Shown here: positions 1-8,119 of the stretch, piece after piece | Position numbering within the stretch: position 1 is the stretch's first letter | How the letters are laid out: every line of letters starts with the position of its first letter | The notes under the pieces: model-generated | The model's database searches: none | Told to the model about the DNA's origin: nothing | What the model saw: only the letters and a program-made list of their open reading frames with translations | DNA from: Streptomyces sp. Ru62 | Lineage (GTDB): Bacteria > Actinomycetota > Actinomycetes > Streptomycetales > Streptomycetaceae | Assembly (NCBI RefSeq): GCF_002920615.1 | Contig: NZ_PQSU01000034.1 | Location: 32,261-96,260 of the forward strand | Direction of reading: 5' to 3' | DNA: 64,000 nt | Translations under genes and position numbers: made by a program

Positions 1-672
1 AGCGTGATCCTCGCGACGGGGGTGCAGTACCGCCAGCTTGAGGCGGCGGGCTGCACCGACCTGACCGGCTGCGGGGTGTTCTACGGCTCGGCGCTGACCG
101 AGGCCGCCTCCTGCCAGGGCCAGGACGTGTACATCGTCGGCGGCGCCAACTCGGCGGGCCAGGCGGCCATGTACCTCTCCCGGGGCGCGAAGTCGGTGAC
201 GTTGCTGGTGCGCGGCCCGGACCTGTCGGCGTCCATGTCGCACTACCTGATCCAGCAGATCGGCGAGGCCCCGAACATATCGGTGCGCTGCCACACGGTC
301 GTCGAGGAGGCGCACGGCGCCGAGCACCTGGAGCAGCTCACGCTGCGGAACACGGTGACCGGGGAGCGGGAACGGGTCGACGCGCAGTGGATGTTCGTGT
401 TCATCGGCGCCGCCCCGCTGACCGACTGGCTGGGCGACACGGTGCTGCGCGACGGGCGCGGGTTCATCCTGGCCGGGCCCGACCTGACCGCCGACGGGCG
501 GCCGCCGGCCGGCTGGGAGCTGGACCGGCCGCCGTACCACCTGGAGACCAGCATCCCCGGGGTGTTCGTGGCGGGTGACGCGCGGTCCGAGTCCGCCAAG
601 CGTGTCGCGTCCGCCGTCGGAGAGGGAGCCATGGCCGTGATGCTCGTCCACCGGTACCTGGAGCAGTCGTGA
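1..672 (+). CDS. thioredoxin-reductase-like FAD/NAD(P)H oxidoreductase, C-terminal part (5' end outside window)
   Basis: The frame is open from base 1, so the FAD-binding N-terminus lies upstream. The visible part carries an NAD(P)H-binding segment (VYIVGGANSAGQAA) and the C-terminal FAD contact GVFVAGDARSES, both typical of the thioredoxin reductase fold. Where true thioredoxin reductases have the CATC redox pair just before the NADPH domain, this protein reads GSALTEAASCQG, so the dithiol is missing. I infer a flavin oxidoreductase that does not reduce thioredoxin. Its stop overlaps the start of the downstream kinase by 4 bp, so the two are translationally coupled and probably act together. 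Confidence 0.85.
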   Translation, partial: SVILATGVQYRQLEAAGCTDLTGCGVFYGSALTEAASCQGQDVYIVGGANSAGQAAMYLSRGAKSVTLLVRGPDLSASMSHYLIQQIGEAPNISVRCHTVVEEAHGAEHLEQLTLRNTVTGERERVDAQWMFVFIGAAPLTDWLGDTVLRDGRGFILAGPDLTADGRPPAGWELDRPPYHLETSIPGVFVAGDARSESAKRVASAVGEGAMAVMLVHRYLEQS

Positions 673-2120
673 GCGGGCAGGTCGTGGCGTGCAGCCCGCA
701 GGAGGTCGGCTCGCTGTTCCTCTTCGAGAAGCTCAGCGACGAGCAGCTGGGCCGGCTGTGCGCCCAGGGACGGGTGGAGCTGTTCCAGCCCGGCCCGGTC
801 TACGCCGAGGGCGAGCCGGCCACCTGCTTCTTCGTGATGATCGAGGGCACGGTCGTGCTGTCCCGCCGGGTCGGCGGCGACGACGTGGAGGTCATCCGGA
901 CCTCGCAGCCCGGGGTGTACGCGGGCGCGATGCAGGCGTACCTCGGCGACCGGGTGCGGCAGGTCTACAACAACTCCATGCGGGTCACCGAGCCGACGCG
1001 GTTCTTCGTGCTGCCGGCGGAGCTCTTCTCCGAGGTCGTGCACGAGTGGTTCCCGATGGCCGTGCACCTGCTGGAGGGCCTGTTCTTCGGGACGAAGAAC
1101 ACCCAGGCGATGATCGGGCAGCGGGAGCGGCTGCTGGCGCTGGGCTCGCTGTCGGCGGGGCTCACGCACGAGCTGAACAACCCCGCCGCGGCGGCGGTCC
1201 GGGCCACCGCGACCCTGCGGGAGCGGGTCGCGAAGATGCGGCGCAAGCTCGGCCTGATCGCCGAGGGCCCGTTCTCCCGCGAGGTGCTGGCGCGTCTGGT
1301 GGAGATCCAGGAGCGCACCGCGGAGCGGGTGGCGAAGGCCCCGGTGCTCAGCCCGCTCGAAGCCAGCGACCGGGAGGACACGCTCACCGACTGGCTGGAG
1401 GACCACGGCGTCGAACAGGGCTGGCAGCTCGCGCCCACGTTCGTGCAGGCCGGGGTCGACGTGGACTGGCTGGAGCAGGTCGCGGCGGCGGTGGACGAGG
1501 AGATCCTGCCGAACGCGGTCGGCTGGCTCAACTACACCATCGAGACCGAGCTGTTGATGAACGAGATCGAGGACTCCACCACCCGTATCTCGCACCTCGT
1601 CGACGCGGCCAAGCAGTACTCGCAGCTCGACCGGGCGCCGTACCGGGTGGTGGACGTGCACGAACTCCTCGACAGCACGCTGCTGATGCTCTCCGGGAAG
1701 ATCGGGCGGGGCATCGGGGTCGTCAAGGAGTACGACCGCACGCTCCCGCCGGTGCCCGCCTACCCGGCCGAGCTGAACCAGGTGTGGACGAACCTGGTGG
1801 ACAACGCCGTCTCGGCCATGAACAGCGCGGGCGGCCAGGGCACGCTGACCGTGCGGACGGCGCTCCACAACGAGCGGCTGCTGGTCGAGTTCCGGGACAC
1901 CGGCCCCGGTGTGCCGCCGGAGATCAAGGACCGGATCTTCGACCCGTTCTTCACCACCAAACCGGTCGGCGAGGGCACCGGGCTCGGCCTGGACATCTCC
2001 TGGCGGATCGTCGTCAACAAGCACCACGGCGCCCTGCGGGTGGAGTCGGTGCCCGGCGACACCCGCTTCCAGGTGCTGCTCCCCCTGACCGCCGAGACGC
2101 CCGACGAGGAGACGGTATGA
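669..2120 (+). CDS. cyclic-nucleotide-binding domain sensor histidine kinase
   Basis: This 483-residue soluble protein has a Crp-type cyclic-nucleotide-binding domain (about residues 10-125), then a dimerisation helix with an H-box (LTHELNNP, His167), then a HATPase domain with N-box (ELNQVWTNLVDNAVSAM), G1 (DTGPGVP) and G2 (GEGTGLGLDIS). No membrane segment is seen, so it should act in the cytoplasm. The GTG start overlaps the upstream flavoprotein stop, and its own stop overlaps the ATG of the next gene. No response regulator lies immediately downstream. The domain reading is secure; ligand and phosphotransfer partner are unknown. Homologous flavoproteins often carry a fused receiver domain, which could be the partner but would lie outside the window. 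Confidence 0.9.
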   Translation: MSGQVVACSPQEVGSLFLFEKLSDEQLGRLCAQGRVELFQPGPVYAEGEPATCFFVMIEGTVVLSRRVGGDDVEVIRTSQPGVYAGAMQAYLGDRVRQVYNNSMRVTEPTRFFVLPAELFSEVVHEWFPMAVHLLEGLFFGTKNTQAMIGQRERLLALGSLSAGLTHELNNPAAAAVRATATLRERVAKMRRKLGLIAEGPFSREVLARLVEIQERTAERVAKAPVLSPLEASDREDTLTDWLEDHGVEQGWQLAPTFVQAGVDVDWLEQVAAAVDEEILPNAVGWLNYTIETELLMNEIEDSTTRISHLVDAAKQYSQLDRAPYRVVDVHELLDSTLLMLSGKIGRGIGVVKEYDRTLPPVPAYPAELNQVWTNLVDNAVSAMNSAGGQGTLTVRTALHNERLLVEFRDTGPGVPPEIKDRIFDPFFTTKPVGEGTGLGLDISWRIVVNKHHGALRVESVPGDTRFQVLLPLTAETPDEETV

Positions 2121-2467
2121 ACGACATCGACGGAATCGACCCCAGCGTCCCGCCGAGCGGCACGGGCTGTGTGGAGTGCGAGGAGGCGGGCGGCTGGTGG
2201 TTCCACCTCCGCCGGTGCGCACAGTGCGGGCACGTCGGCTGCTGCGACGACTCCCCCTCGAAGCACGCCACCGCCCACTACCGCGAGACGGGACACCCGA
2301 TCATCCAGAGCTTCGAGCCGGGCGAGGACTGGTTCTGGGACTTCACCACCGACCAGCTGTACGGCTCCGGGCCCGAGCTCACTCCCCCGGACTGCCATCC
2401 CGTCGACCAGCCGGTGCCGGGCCCGGCGGGCCGGGTGCCTGCGGACTGGGCGCGGACGCTGCGTTGA
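2117..2467 (+). CDS. UBP-type zinc-finger protein
   Basis: This 116-residue protein consists mostly of one UBP-type (ZnF-UBP) zinc finger: CxxC at GCVECEE, a second CxxC at CAQCGHVGCC, then His residues in SKHATAHYRETGH, with aromatic residues around the finger (GGWWFHL, DWFWDF). In eukaryotes this fold binds the free C-terminus of ubiquitin; in actinobacteria such stand-alone fingers have no settled role. The ATG overlaps the kinase stop (ATGA), making it the third member of a coupled operon with the flavoprotein and kinase. Zinc binding is likely; the ligand is unknown. Confidence 0.85.
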   Translation: MNDIDGIDPSVPPSGTGCVECEEAGGWWFHLRRCAQCGHVGCCDDSPSKHATAHYRETGHPIIQSFEPGEDWFWDFTTDQLYGSGPELTPPDCHPVDQPVPGPAGRVPADWARTLR

Positions 2468-2472
2468 GCAAC

Positions 2473-2513
2473 GCGACGGCCGGGCCGGGGCTCTCCCCCG
2501 GCCCGGCCGTCGC
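2473..2513 (+). terminator. strong intrinsic terminator hairpin
   Basis: A perfect 18-bp stem (2473-2490 with 2496-2513) and a 5-nt loop lie 5 bp after the zinc-finger gene stop. There is no clear U-run, which is normal for Streptomyces terminators. It ends the kinase operon and faces the convergent protease gene. Confidence 0.85.
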
Positions 2514-2528
2514 GGTCCCCGGACGCGC

Positions 2529-2555
2529 GGATGCCCCGCACGGGGCGGGGCATCC
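2529..2555 (-). terminator. terminator hairpin of the M4 protease gene
   Basis: A perfect 10-bp stem (2529-2538 with 2546-2555) and a 7-nt loop lie 28 bp past the stop of the minus-strand protease gene. It is distinct from the neighbouring 18-bp hairpin, so each convergent transcript has its own terminator. Confidence 0.7.
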
Positions 2556-2582
2556 GGTGGTGCCGGTGTGGTCCGGTGTCCG

Positions 2583-4370
2583 TCAGTGACGGGCGCTCGG
2601 CGTGTTGGCGGCGGTGACGTTGACCGCGGCCCACGACTTGTCCACGGTCTTGTACTCGGTGCTGCTCGCGCCGTACAGGTCCTTGGCCGCCTTCAGCGTC
2701 GCGGTGCGCGCCTGGTGGAAGTCGGTCGTGGAGACCATGTAGCGGGTCAGCGCACGGTAGTAGATGGCCGTCGCCTTGGTGCGGCCGATGCCCTTGACCG
2801 CGATGTTGTGGTACGTCGGCGAGTTGTAGTTGACGCCGTTGATCGTCTTCTTGCCGCTGCCCTCGGCGAGGAGGTAGTAGGCGTGCGAGGAGACACCCGA
2901 ACCGGCGTGCACCTCGGTGTAGTAGGTGTCCGGTGACCAGTAGTCGATCGTGCCTTCGAGCTTGTCGAGGGACGGGTGGTCCAGGCGGCGCAGGAACTTC
3001 TGCGCGAGGCCCAGCTTCTCACCGACCAGGTAGTCCGGCGTGTCCTTCGTGTTCTTGGCGTAGAACTCGACGTTCGAGCCGAAGATGTCCGCGAGCGACT
3101 CGTTCAGCGAGCCCGGCTCGCCGTACTGGTTGCCGTCGGAGTCGACGAAGGTCGGCTGCAGGTTGGCGGTCGCCTCCACCACGCCGTGGGTCAGCTCGTG
3201 ACCCGTGACGTCGAGCACGACGAGCGGCTTCTTGAACATCTGGCCGTCGCCGTCGCCGTACAGCATGCAGTTGCAGGCCGGGTCCCAGAAGGCGTTGGCG
3301 ACCTTCTTGCCCCAGTGGACCATCGCCTGCGCGGGCTTGCTGTTGTTGGCGATGCCCTTGCGCTTGAACGTGGACTTGTAGAAGTCCAGCGTCTTGGTGA
3401 TGCCGTACTGGGCGTCCGCGGCGGCGCTGACCCGGCTGCTGGTCGTGCCGTTGCCCCACACGTTGGTGGTGTTGGTGAACTTCGTGCCGGCGCTGAACTT
3501 CTCCGTGTACGAGCCCTTGGCGTCCCGCGTCTCGGTGCCGTACCGGTTCGGGTCCTTGAGCTGGTAGTGACCGCGCGAGGTCTGCGTGGTGGTCAGGGAG
3601 ACGGTGCCCACGAAGAGGGTCTTGCCGGTGCCCTTGGCGGCCGACGGGTAGGCCGCGGCGCCGGCGCCGCGGGAGCCGACCAGGCCGGAGACGGCGGCGG
3701 CGGAGCCGCTGCCGCTGGCCGGGTCGAGGGTCTCGCCGCGCTCGCGCAGGGCGTCGAGCAGCTTCGGCGACAGGAACTCGTCCCTGGTCGGCGTGTTGCT
3801 GCGCACCTTGCCGGTGACGGCGTCCACGACGACCGTGCGGGCGCTGTCCTTGTCGGTGACGGTGACCTGGTAGGCGAGCGCGGAGGCACCGCCGCGGGCG
3901 TCGACGACGAGCTGCGCACTGCCGGCGTCGCCCTTCGCGGCCTGGGCGGCCTTGGCGGCGGCCTGACCCGCGGTCAGCTTGGCCTTGGCGACGGTCGGCT
4001 TGACGGCGTGGTCGGCGGCACGTGTCACGCCCGTGTAGCCGAGCCTGCGGTCGAGGTGGACGATGAGGTCGCCACCGAGCACCGGCAGGTCGTCGTGGGT
4101 GCGGACGAAACGGACGTGCCGCGCACCCTCGGGGTCGATCATGACGTCCTGCGCGTGCAGTTCGTCGCCCTGGGAGACACCGGTCGCCGAGGCGTGCGCG
4201 AAGGCCGCGGTGCGCGCCGCCTCCACCACCACCGTGGCGTTCGGGGCGGCGGAGGCGGCGGACCGCTCCACCCCAGTGGAAGGAGCCGCGAAGGCCGTAC
4301 CGGCCAGGCCCGTGGCAGCGGTCGTCACCGCGACGGCGACGGCCACGGTGCGTATGTGCGGTCTACGCAA
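2583..4370 (-). CDS. secreted M4 family (thermolysin-like) metalloprotease
   Basis: A pre-pro zinc protease of about 595 residues. From the TTG start the order is signal peptide (RRPHIRT, hydrophobic core, cleavage near AFA-AP), an FTP/PepSY-type propeptide to about residue 190, then the M4 catalytic domain with the zinc motif GHELTH (HELTH about 391-395) and the third ligand in LNESLADIFG (Glu about 424). The catalytic-region sequence GSGVSSHAYYLL is also present. It should be secreted, self-processed and digest extracellular protein. A GGAGG lies 13 nt before TTG 4370; a CTG at 4379 has closer spacing and is an alternative start. It stands alone, divergent from a secreted hydrolase. Confidence 0.92.
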   Translation of the reverse strand: MRRPHIRTVAVAVAVTTAATGLAGTAFAAPSTGVERSAASAAPNATVVVEAARTAAFAHASATGVSQGDELHAQDVMIDPEGARHVRFVRTHDDLPVLGGDLIVHLDRRLGYTGVTRAADHAVKPTVAKAKLTAGQAAAKAAQAAKGDAGSAQLVVDARGGASALAYQVTVTDKDSARTVVVDAVTGKVRSNTPTRDEFLSPKLLDALRERGETLDPASGSGSAAAVSGLVGSRGAGAAAYPSAAKGTGKTLFVGTVSLTTTQTSRGHYQLKDPNRYGTETRDAKGSYTEKFSAGTKFTNTTNVWGNGTTSSRVSAAADAQYGITKTLDFYKSTFKRKGIANNSKPAQAMVHWGKKVANAFWDPACNCMLYGDGDGQMFKKPLVVLDVTGHELTHGVVEATANLQPTFVDSDGNQYGEPGSLNESLADIFGSNVEFYAKNTKDTPDYLVGEKLGLAQKFLRRLDHPSLDKLEGTIDYWSPDTYYTEVHAGSGVSSHAYYLLAEGSGKKTINGVNYNSPTYHNIAVKGIGRTKATAIYYRALTRYMVSTTDFHQARTATLKAAKDLYGASSTEYKTVDKSWAAVNVTAANTPSARH

Positions 4371-4407
4371 TCTGATCAGGGTTCCTCCGTTCGAAGGCGG
4401 CGGGACA

Positions 4408-4440
4408 GCCCAACCGCCTTGAGGCATGGCGCGGTTGGGC
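4408..4440 (-). promoter_or_regulatory. hairpin in the protease 5' leader; 4371-4680 divergent intergenic region
   Basis: In the 310-bp gap between the divergent protease and serine hydrolase genes, a perfect 10-bp inverted repeat (4408-4417 with 4431-4440) lies just upstream of the protease ribosome binding site and would be transcribed in its leader. The rest of the gap is less GC-rich (around 4485-4560) and probably holds both promoters. I recognise no riboswitch class. Confidence 0.4.
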
Positions 4441-4680
4441 GCCACGGGGGCCGGTCAGGCCCCGAGGGGCCACCCTTGCTGATCAGTCATGGGCACGTAA
4501 AGCCGGAATGATCCATTTCGCGAACTTCTATGGCAATCCTTTACGAATGGCCGCCGCAGAGTGATCACCAGATGACCAACTGTGTGTCGGCTGTGGAGAC
4601 GTGGCCCCGATCCCCTAGGTTCCCAGGGCGGAATGTGACCGATATCGCATCAGGAACCGACCGATGGGAGTGGGCAGGGG

Positions 4681-5832
4681 ATGGTCTCAGCAACGGTGGG
4701 GCGGGGAGCGGTCCTCGGAGCGGTCGCGCTGTCGCTGCTCGCGGTTCCGGCGCGGGCCGCGACCGGGGGCCCGGGCACGCCGGTGCCGGCGGCGCTGCCG
4801 GCACCTGACACCGCGGGACTGGCCGCGGTGCTGCGGTCGGCGGTGACGCAGGGCGCGCCGGGCGCGCTGGCCCGGATCGACGACCGGGGCAGGACGTACC
4901 GGGTCACCCAGGGCGTCGCCGACCGCGCCACCCGACGGGCCATCAGCACCGACGACCGCTTCCGGATCGGCAGCGTCACCAAGACCTTCTCGGCCGTCGT
5001 GCTGCTCCAGCTCGTGGACGAACACCGGCTCTCGCTCGACGCGCCGGTCAACCGCTACCTGCCGAACCTGCTGCCGGACGACCGGATCACGGTCCGTCAT
5101 GTGCTCGGCCACCGCAGTGGGCTGTACGACTACACCGAGGACATGTTCGCGGACAGTGTCTCCGGCTTCGAGGCGGTCCGGAAGAAGGTCTTCACCTACC
5201 GGCAGCTGGTCGCCCTCTCCCTGAAGAAGCCCCGCACCAACGCGCCGGGCGCCGCGTACGCGTACTCCAACACCAACTTCGTCGTCGCCGGGCTGCTCAT
5301 CGAGAAGCTCACCGGGCAGTCCGTGCGGACGGCGTACGAGAACCGCGTCATCGAGCCGCTGAAACTGAGGGACACGTTCTACGTCCATCCGGACACCGCG
5401 ATCCCGGGCCGGTACGCCCGCGGGTACCTGACGCCGGACACGGCGGGCGCCCCGCTGGTCGACGCGACCGCGCAGACCGTGTCCTGGGCGCAGAGCGCGG
5501 GGGCGATCATCTCCAGCGCGCGGGACCTCGACGTCTTCTACAGCGCGCTGCTCAAGGGGAAGCTGATGTCCGCCGCGCGGCTCGCCGAGATGGAGCGGTT
5601 CACCCAGGTGACCAGCACGACGGCGTACGGGCTCGGGCTGCGGCGGCGGGACCTGTCCTGCGGGGTGTCGGTGTACGGGCACACGGGGGCGGTGCAGGGG
5701 TACTACACGTACGCGTTCGGCACCAAGGACGGGACGCGGAGTCTCACGGCCGTGGCCAACACGTCGAACAACGCGAAGGTGTTGGACACGTTGGCCGGTG
5801 CGCTGGAGTCCGCTTTCTGCGGGAAGCGGTAG
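4681..5832 (+). CDS. secreted serine hydrolase, beta-lactamase / D-Ala-D-Ala carboxypeptidase family
   Basis: A 383-residue protein with a signal peptide (cleavage near ARA-A at about 26) and the class C serine hydrolase motifs: SVTK (98-101, nucleophile Ser98 and Lys101), YSN (195-197) and HTG (334-336). These belong to the penicillin-binding/esterase beta-lactamase superfamily (streptomycete DD-peptidase R61 type). It acts outside the membrane, on peptidoglycan peptides or on small esters or amides; sequence alone cannot say which. The gene is monocistronic, with the protease divergent upstream. Confidence 0.9.
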   Translation: MVSATVGRGAVLGAVALSLLAVPARAATGGPGTPVPAALPAPDTAGLAAVLRSAVTQGAPGALARIDDRGRTYRVTQGVADRATRRAISTDDRFRIGSVTKTFSAVVLLQLVDEHRLSLDAPVNRYLPNLLPDDRITVRHVLGHRSGLYDYTEDMFADSVSGFEAVRKKVFTYRQLVALSLKKPRTNAPGAAYAYSNTNFVVAGLLIEKLTGQSVRTAYENRVIEPLKLRDTFYVHPDTAIPGRYARGYLTPDTAGAPLVDATAQTVSWAQSAGAIISSARDLDVFYSALLKGKLMSAARLAEMERFTQVTSTTAYGLGLRRRDLSCGVSVYGHTGAVQGYYTYAFGTKDGTRSLTAVANTSNNAKVLDTLAGALESAFCGKR

Positions 5833-5922
5833 GGGCGGGCGGCGCCGTCGCCGAGTGCGCGTGCCGCGCCCCTGCCCCGGCGAGCGGGAACCCGCCGGCG
5901 CCCGGCCCGCGTCGTACCGGAC

Positions 5923-7236
5923 ATGGGGGAACTCGTTCCCGGGGGCACCGTGCCCTTGCCGGGAGGTCCGGTACGGCTTCGGGTGGCCGGTGCCTTCGAC
6001 GTGTCCGCTCTTGTCACCGGGGCCGACGGGAAGGTCGCCGGCGACGGTGACTTCGTGTTCTACAACCAGCCCCACGCGCCCGGTGTCCGGCTGCGCGGGG
6101 ACACGCTGGCCGTCGATCCGGCGCGGTTGCGCAGGGGGGCGTGCCGGGTCACGGTCGTGGTCAGCGCGGCCGAGCCCGGCACCCCGCTCGGGCGGCTGCC
6201 CGCGCCCCGGCTCGCCGTCACCGACCGCTCCGGGCGTGCGGTGGCCGGGTTCGCGCCGCCCCGGCCCGGGCCGGAGACCGTACTGCTGCTCGCCGAGCTC
6301 TATCACCGTCCGGGCTCCGGCTGGAAGCTGCGGGCGATCGGGCAGGGGTACACCGACGGGCCGGCGGGGCTCGCCCGGGACTTCGGGGTGGACGTCGCAG
6401 ACGACGGCGGACAGTCGGCGACGGCGGCGGCCGCACCACGGCGTCCGCCCGGCCCCGGGGCCTCCCCCGTGTCCGACGAGTTCATCCGCCTGGTCAACTC
6501 CGCCCGGGCTCGCGCCGGTCGTCCACCCGTCGTACCGGATCCGCGCCTGCTCTCCGCCGCGCGGGCGCACGCCCGGGCCATGGCGGACGGAGGGCGGCTC
6601 GGCGCGGAGGGGCGGGACGGGGTGTCGGTGTACCAGCGGATCTCGGCCGCCGGGTACGGGTACGTGACCGTCGGCGAGCACCTCGTCTCGGGGCCGCGCA
6701 CCCCGGCCGAGTTCGTGGACCACTGCCTGGGTTCGACGCGGGCCCGGCGCACCCTGCTCGACCCGGCGTTCCGGCATGCCGGGCTCGCCCACGCGGACGC
6801 GGGCGACCGGTACTGGACCGCGCTGTGGGCGGCACCGCTGACACCGGACGGGCTGGCGCGCCGGGTGGGCGAGGTCGTCGCCCGCACCAACGCCGAGCGT
6901 GCGCGGACCGGGCTGCCCCCGCTGGCCGTCGACCCGCTGCTCACCACCGCGGCGCAGGCGCACTGCGCCGACATGGTGGCCCGGGACTTCTACGCGCACA
7001 CCTCCCCCGGCGGCGCCCAGCCCTGGGACCGGGCCGCGGCCGCGGGGTCCCGGCGGCGTCTGATCGGCGAGAACATCGCCTGCGGGCAGCGTTCCCCCGC
7101 CGAGGTCGTGGACGGCTGGATGAACAGTCCTGGCCATCGCGCCAACATCCTCAAGCCGGAGTTCACCCACATCGGTGCCGGCTTCTCCGGCGGCGGCCGG
7201 GCGGGCACGTACTGGACGCAGCTGTTCGGTGGCTGA
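5923..7236 (+). CDS. TerD-like domain fused to two CAP/SCP domains
   Basis: A 437-residue protein without an obvious signal peptide. Residues 1 to about 165 look like a TerD/CABP stress domain (ATG followed by MGELVPGGTVPL; DGDFVFYNQPHAPG; PGPETVLLLAELYHRPGSGW). A Gly/Pro linker follows, then a degenerate CAP domain (about 185-300: GEHLVSGPRTPAEFVDH) and a canonical CAP domain (about 310-437: GENIACGQ, WMNSPGHRANIL, HTSPGG). CAP domains are usually extracellular while TerD proteins are cytoplasmic, so this combination is odd. The AIM24 gene follows 47 bp downstream. The role is unknown; tellurite resistance should not be assumed. Confidence 0.85.
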   Translation: MGELVPGGTVPLPGGPVRLRVAGAFDVSALVTGADGKVAGDGDFVFYNQPHAPGVRLRGDTLAVDPARLRRGACRVTVVVSAAEPGTPLGRLPAPRLAVTDRSGRAVAGFAPPRPGPETVLLLAELYHRPGSGWKLRAIGQGYTDGPAGLARDFGVDVADDGGQSATAAAAPRRPPGPGASPVSDEFIRLVNSARARAGRPPVVPDPRLLSAARAHARAMADGGRLGAEGRDGVSVYQRISAAGYGYVTVGEHLVSGPRTPAEFVDHCLGSTRARRTLLDPAFRHAGLAHADAGDRYWTALWAAPLTPDGLARRVGEVVARTNAERARTGLPPLAVDPLLTTAAQAHCADMVARDFYAHTSPGGAQPWDRAAAAGSRRRLIGENIACGQRSPAEVVDGWMNSPGHRANILKPEFTHIGAGFSGGGRAGTYWTQLFGG

Positions 7237-7283
7237 ACCGGTACGTTCCGTGATCTTGGCGGAATGACATCGTCCGGGACACC

Positions 7284-7967
7284 ATGCCCCGCATGAAGGG
7301 TGATCTCTTTTCCAGTCAGCACGTGGTGCAGCCGGCCGTGGAGCCGGGAATGTCCGTCGAGAACGCCAAGTGCATCAAGTACGCGGTGAGCGGCGAGATG
7401 TACGCCCGGCAGGGCGCGATGGTGGCCTACCGCGGCAGCCTCAAGTTCGAACGCAAGGGGCAGGGTGTCGGCGGCATGCTCAAGCGTGCGGTCACCGGTG
7501 AGGGTCTGCCCCTCATGACGGTGAGCGGGCAGGGCGAGGCCTGGTTCGCGCACGAGGCGCAGAACTGCTTCATCGTCGAGGTCGAGGCCGGTGACCAGTT
7601 CACCGTCAACGGCCGCAACGTCCTGTGTTTCGACGCCTCGCTCTCGTACGAGATCAAGACGGTGAAGGGCTCCGGCATCGCCGGCGGCGGCCTGTTCAAC
7701 AGCGTCTTCAGCGGGCAGGGCCGGCTCGGCCTGGTCTGCGACGGCAACCCGCTGGTCATCCCGGTGTCGGCGCAGGCGCCGGTGTACGTCGACACGGACG
7801 CCGTGGTCGGCTGGACCGCGCACCTGGAGACCTCGCTGCACCGCTCGCAGTCCATCGGCTCGATGCTGCGCGGCGGTTCGGGCGAGGCCGTGCAGCTGAT
7901 GCTCCGGGGCGAGGGCTTCGTCGTGGTGCGGCCGAGCGAGGTGACGCCCCAGAAGGACCAGCACTGA
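7284..7967 (+). CDS. AIM24 family protein
   Basis: A protein of about 225 residues matching the AIM24/TerB-associated beta-helix family (GEMYARQGAMVAYRGSL, GEAVQLMLRGEGFVVVRPSE). In Streptomyces these proteins often sit beside TerD-type genes, as here, and are thought to be cytoplasmic stress proteins of unknown biochemistry. Two ATGs are possible (7284 and 7293); neither has a strong Shine-Dalgarno. It may share a transcript with the TerD-CAP gene, ending at the hairpin at 8041. Confidence 0.85.
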   Translation: MPRMKGDLFSSQHVVQPAVEPGMSVENAKCIKYAVSGEMYARQGAMVAYRGSLKFERKGQGVGGMLKRAVTGEGLPLMTVSGQGEAWFAHEAQNCFIVEVEAGDQFTVNGRNVLCFDASLSYEIKTVKGSGIAGGGLFNSVFSGQGRLGLVCDGNPLVIPVSAQAPVYVDTDAVVGWTAHLETSLHRSQSIGSMLRGGSGEAVQLMLRGEGFVVVRPSEVTPQKDQH

Positions 7968-8040
7968 ACCTTCACGGGTGATCCTGTAGGGCGGGCAACC
8001 CCCGCCGCCGTACCCACGTCTTGACCATCGGCAGACCGAG

Positions 8041-8069
8041 CCCCGGCCCCCTCGGGCCGGGGCGATTTT
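8041..8069 (+). terminator. intrinsic terminator after the AIM24 gene
   Basis: A perfect 9-bp GC stem (8041-8049 with 8054-8062), 4-nt loop, followed by CGATTTT. It separates the stress genes from the TPR/prenyl synthase operon and its promoter. Confidence 0.8.
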
Positions 8070-8077
8070 CCGAGACG

Positions 8078-8109
8078 CTATACACGCCATGTATACACTC
8101 CGTGTATAG
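8078..8109 (+). promoter_or_regulatory. 32-bp concentric palindrome, candidate operator of the TPR-prenyl synthase operon
   Basis: Outer arms CTATACAC (8078-8085) and GTGTATAG (8102-8109) and an inner palindrome TGTATACA (8090-8097) share the same centre at 8093.5. The element is AT-rich inside very GC-rich DNA and ends 10 bp before the ATG of the TPR gene. Symmetry and position argue for a repressor or activator site overlapping the promoter or leader; the regulator is not evident. Confidence 0.7.
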
Positions 8110-8119
8110 AGAGGGACGC

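Noticed and set aside
1..672. Calling the first gene thioredoxin reductase (trxB)
   Set aside because: The redox CxxC is absent at the expected position, so the activity cannot be assumed.
243..2222. 659-codon open frame on the minus strand
   Set aside because: It is the antisense shadow of the kinase operon. High third-position GC leaves such frames open; its sequence is Arg/Pro/Gly-rich with no recognisable domain.
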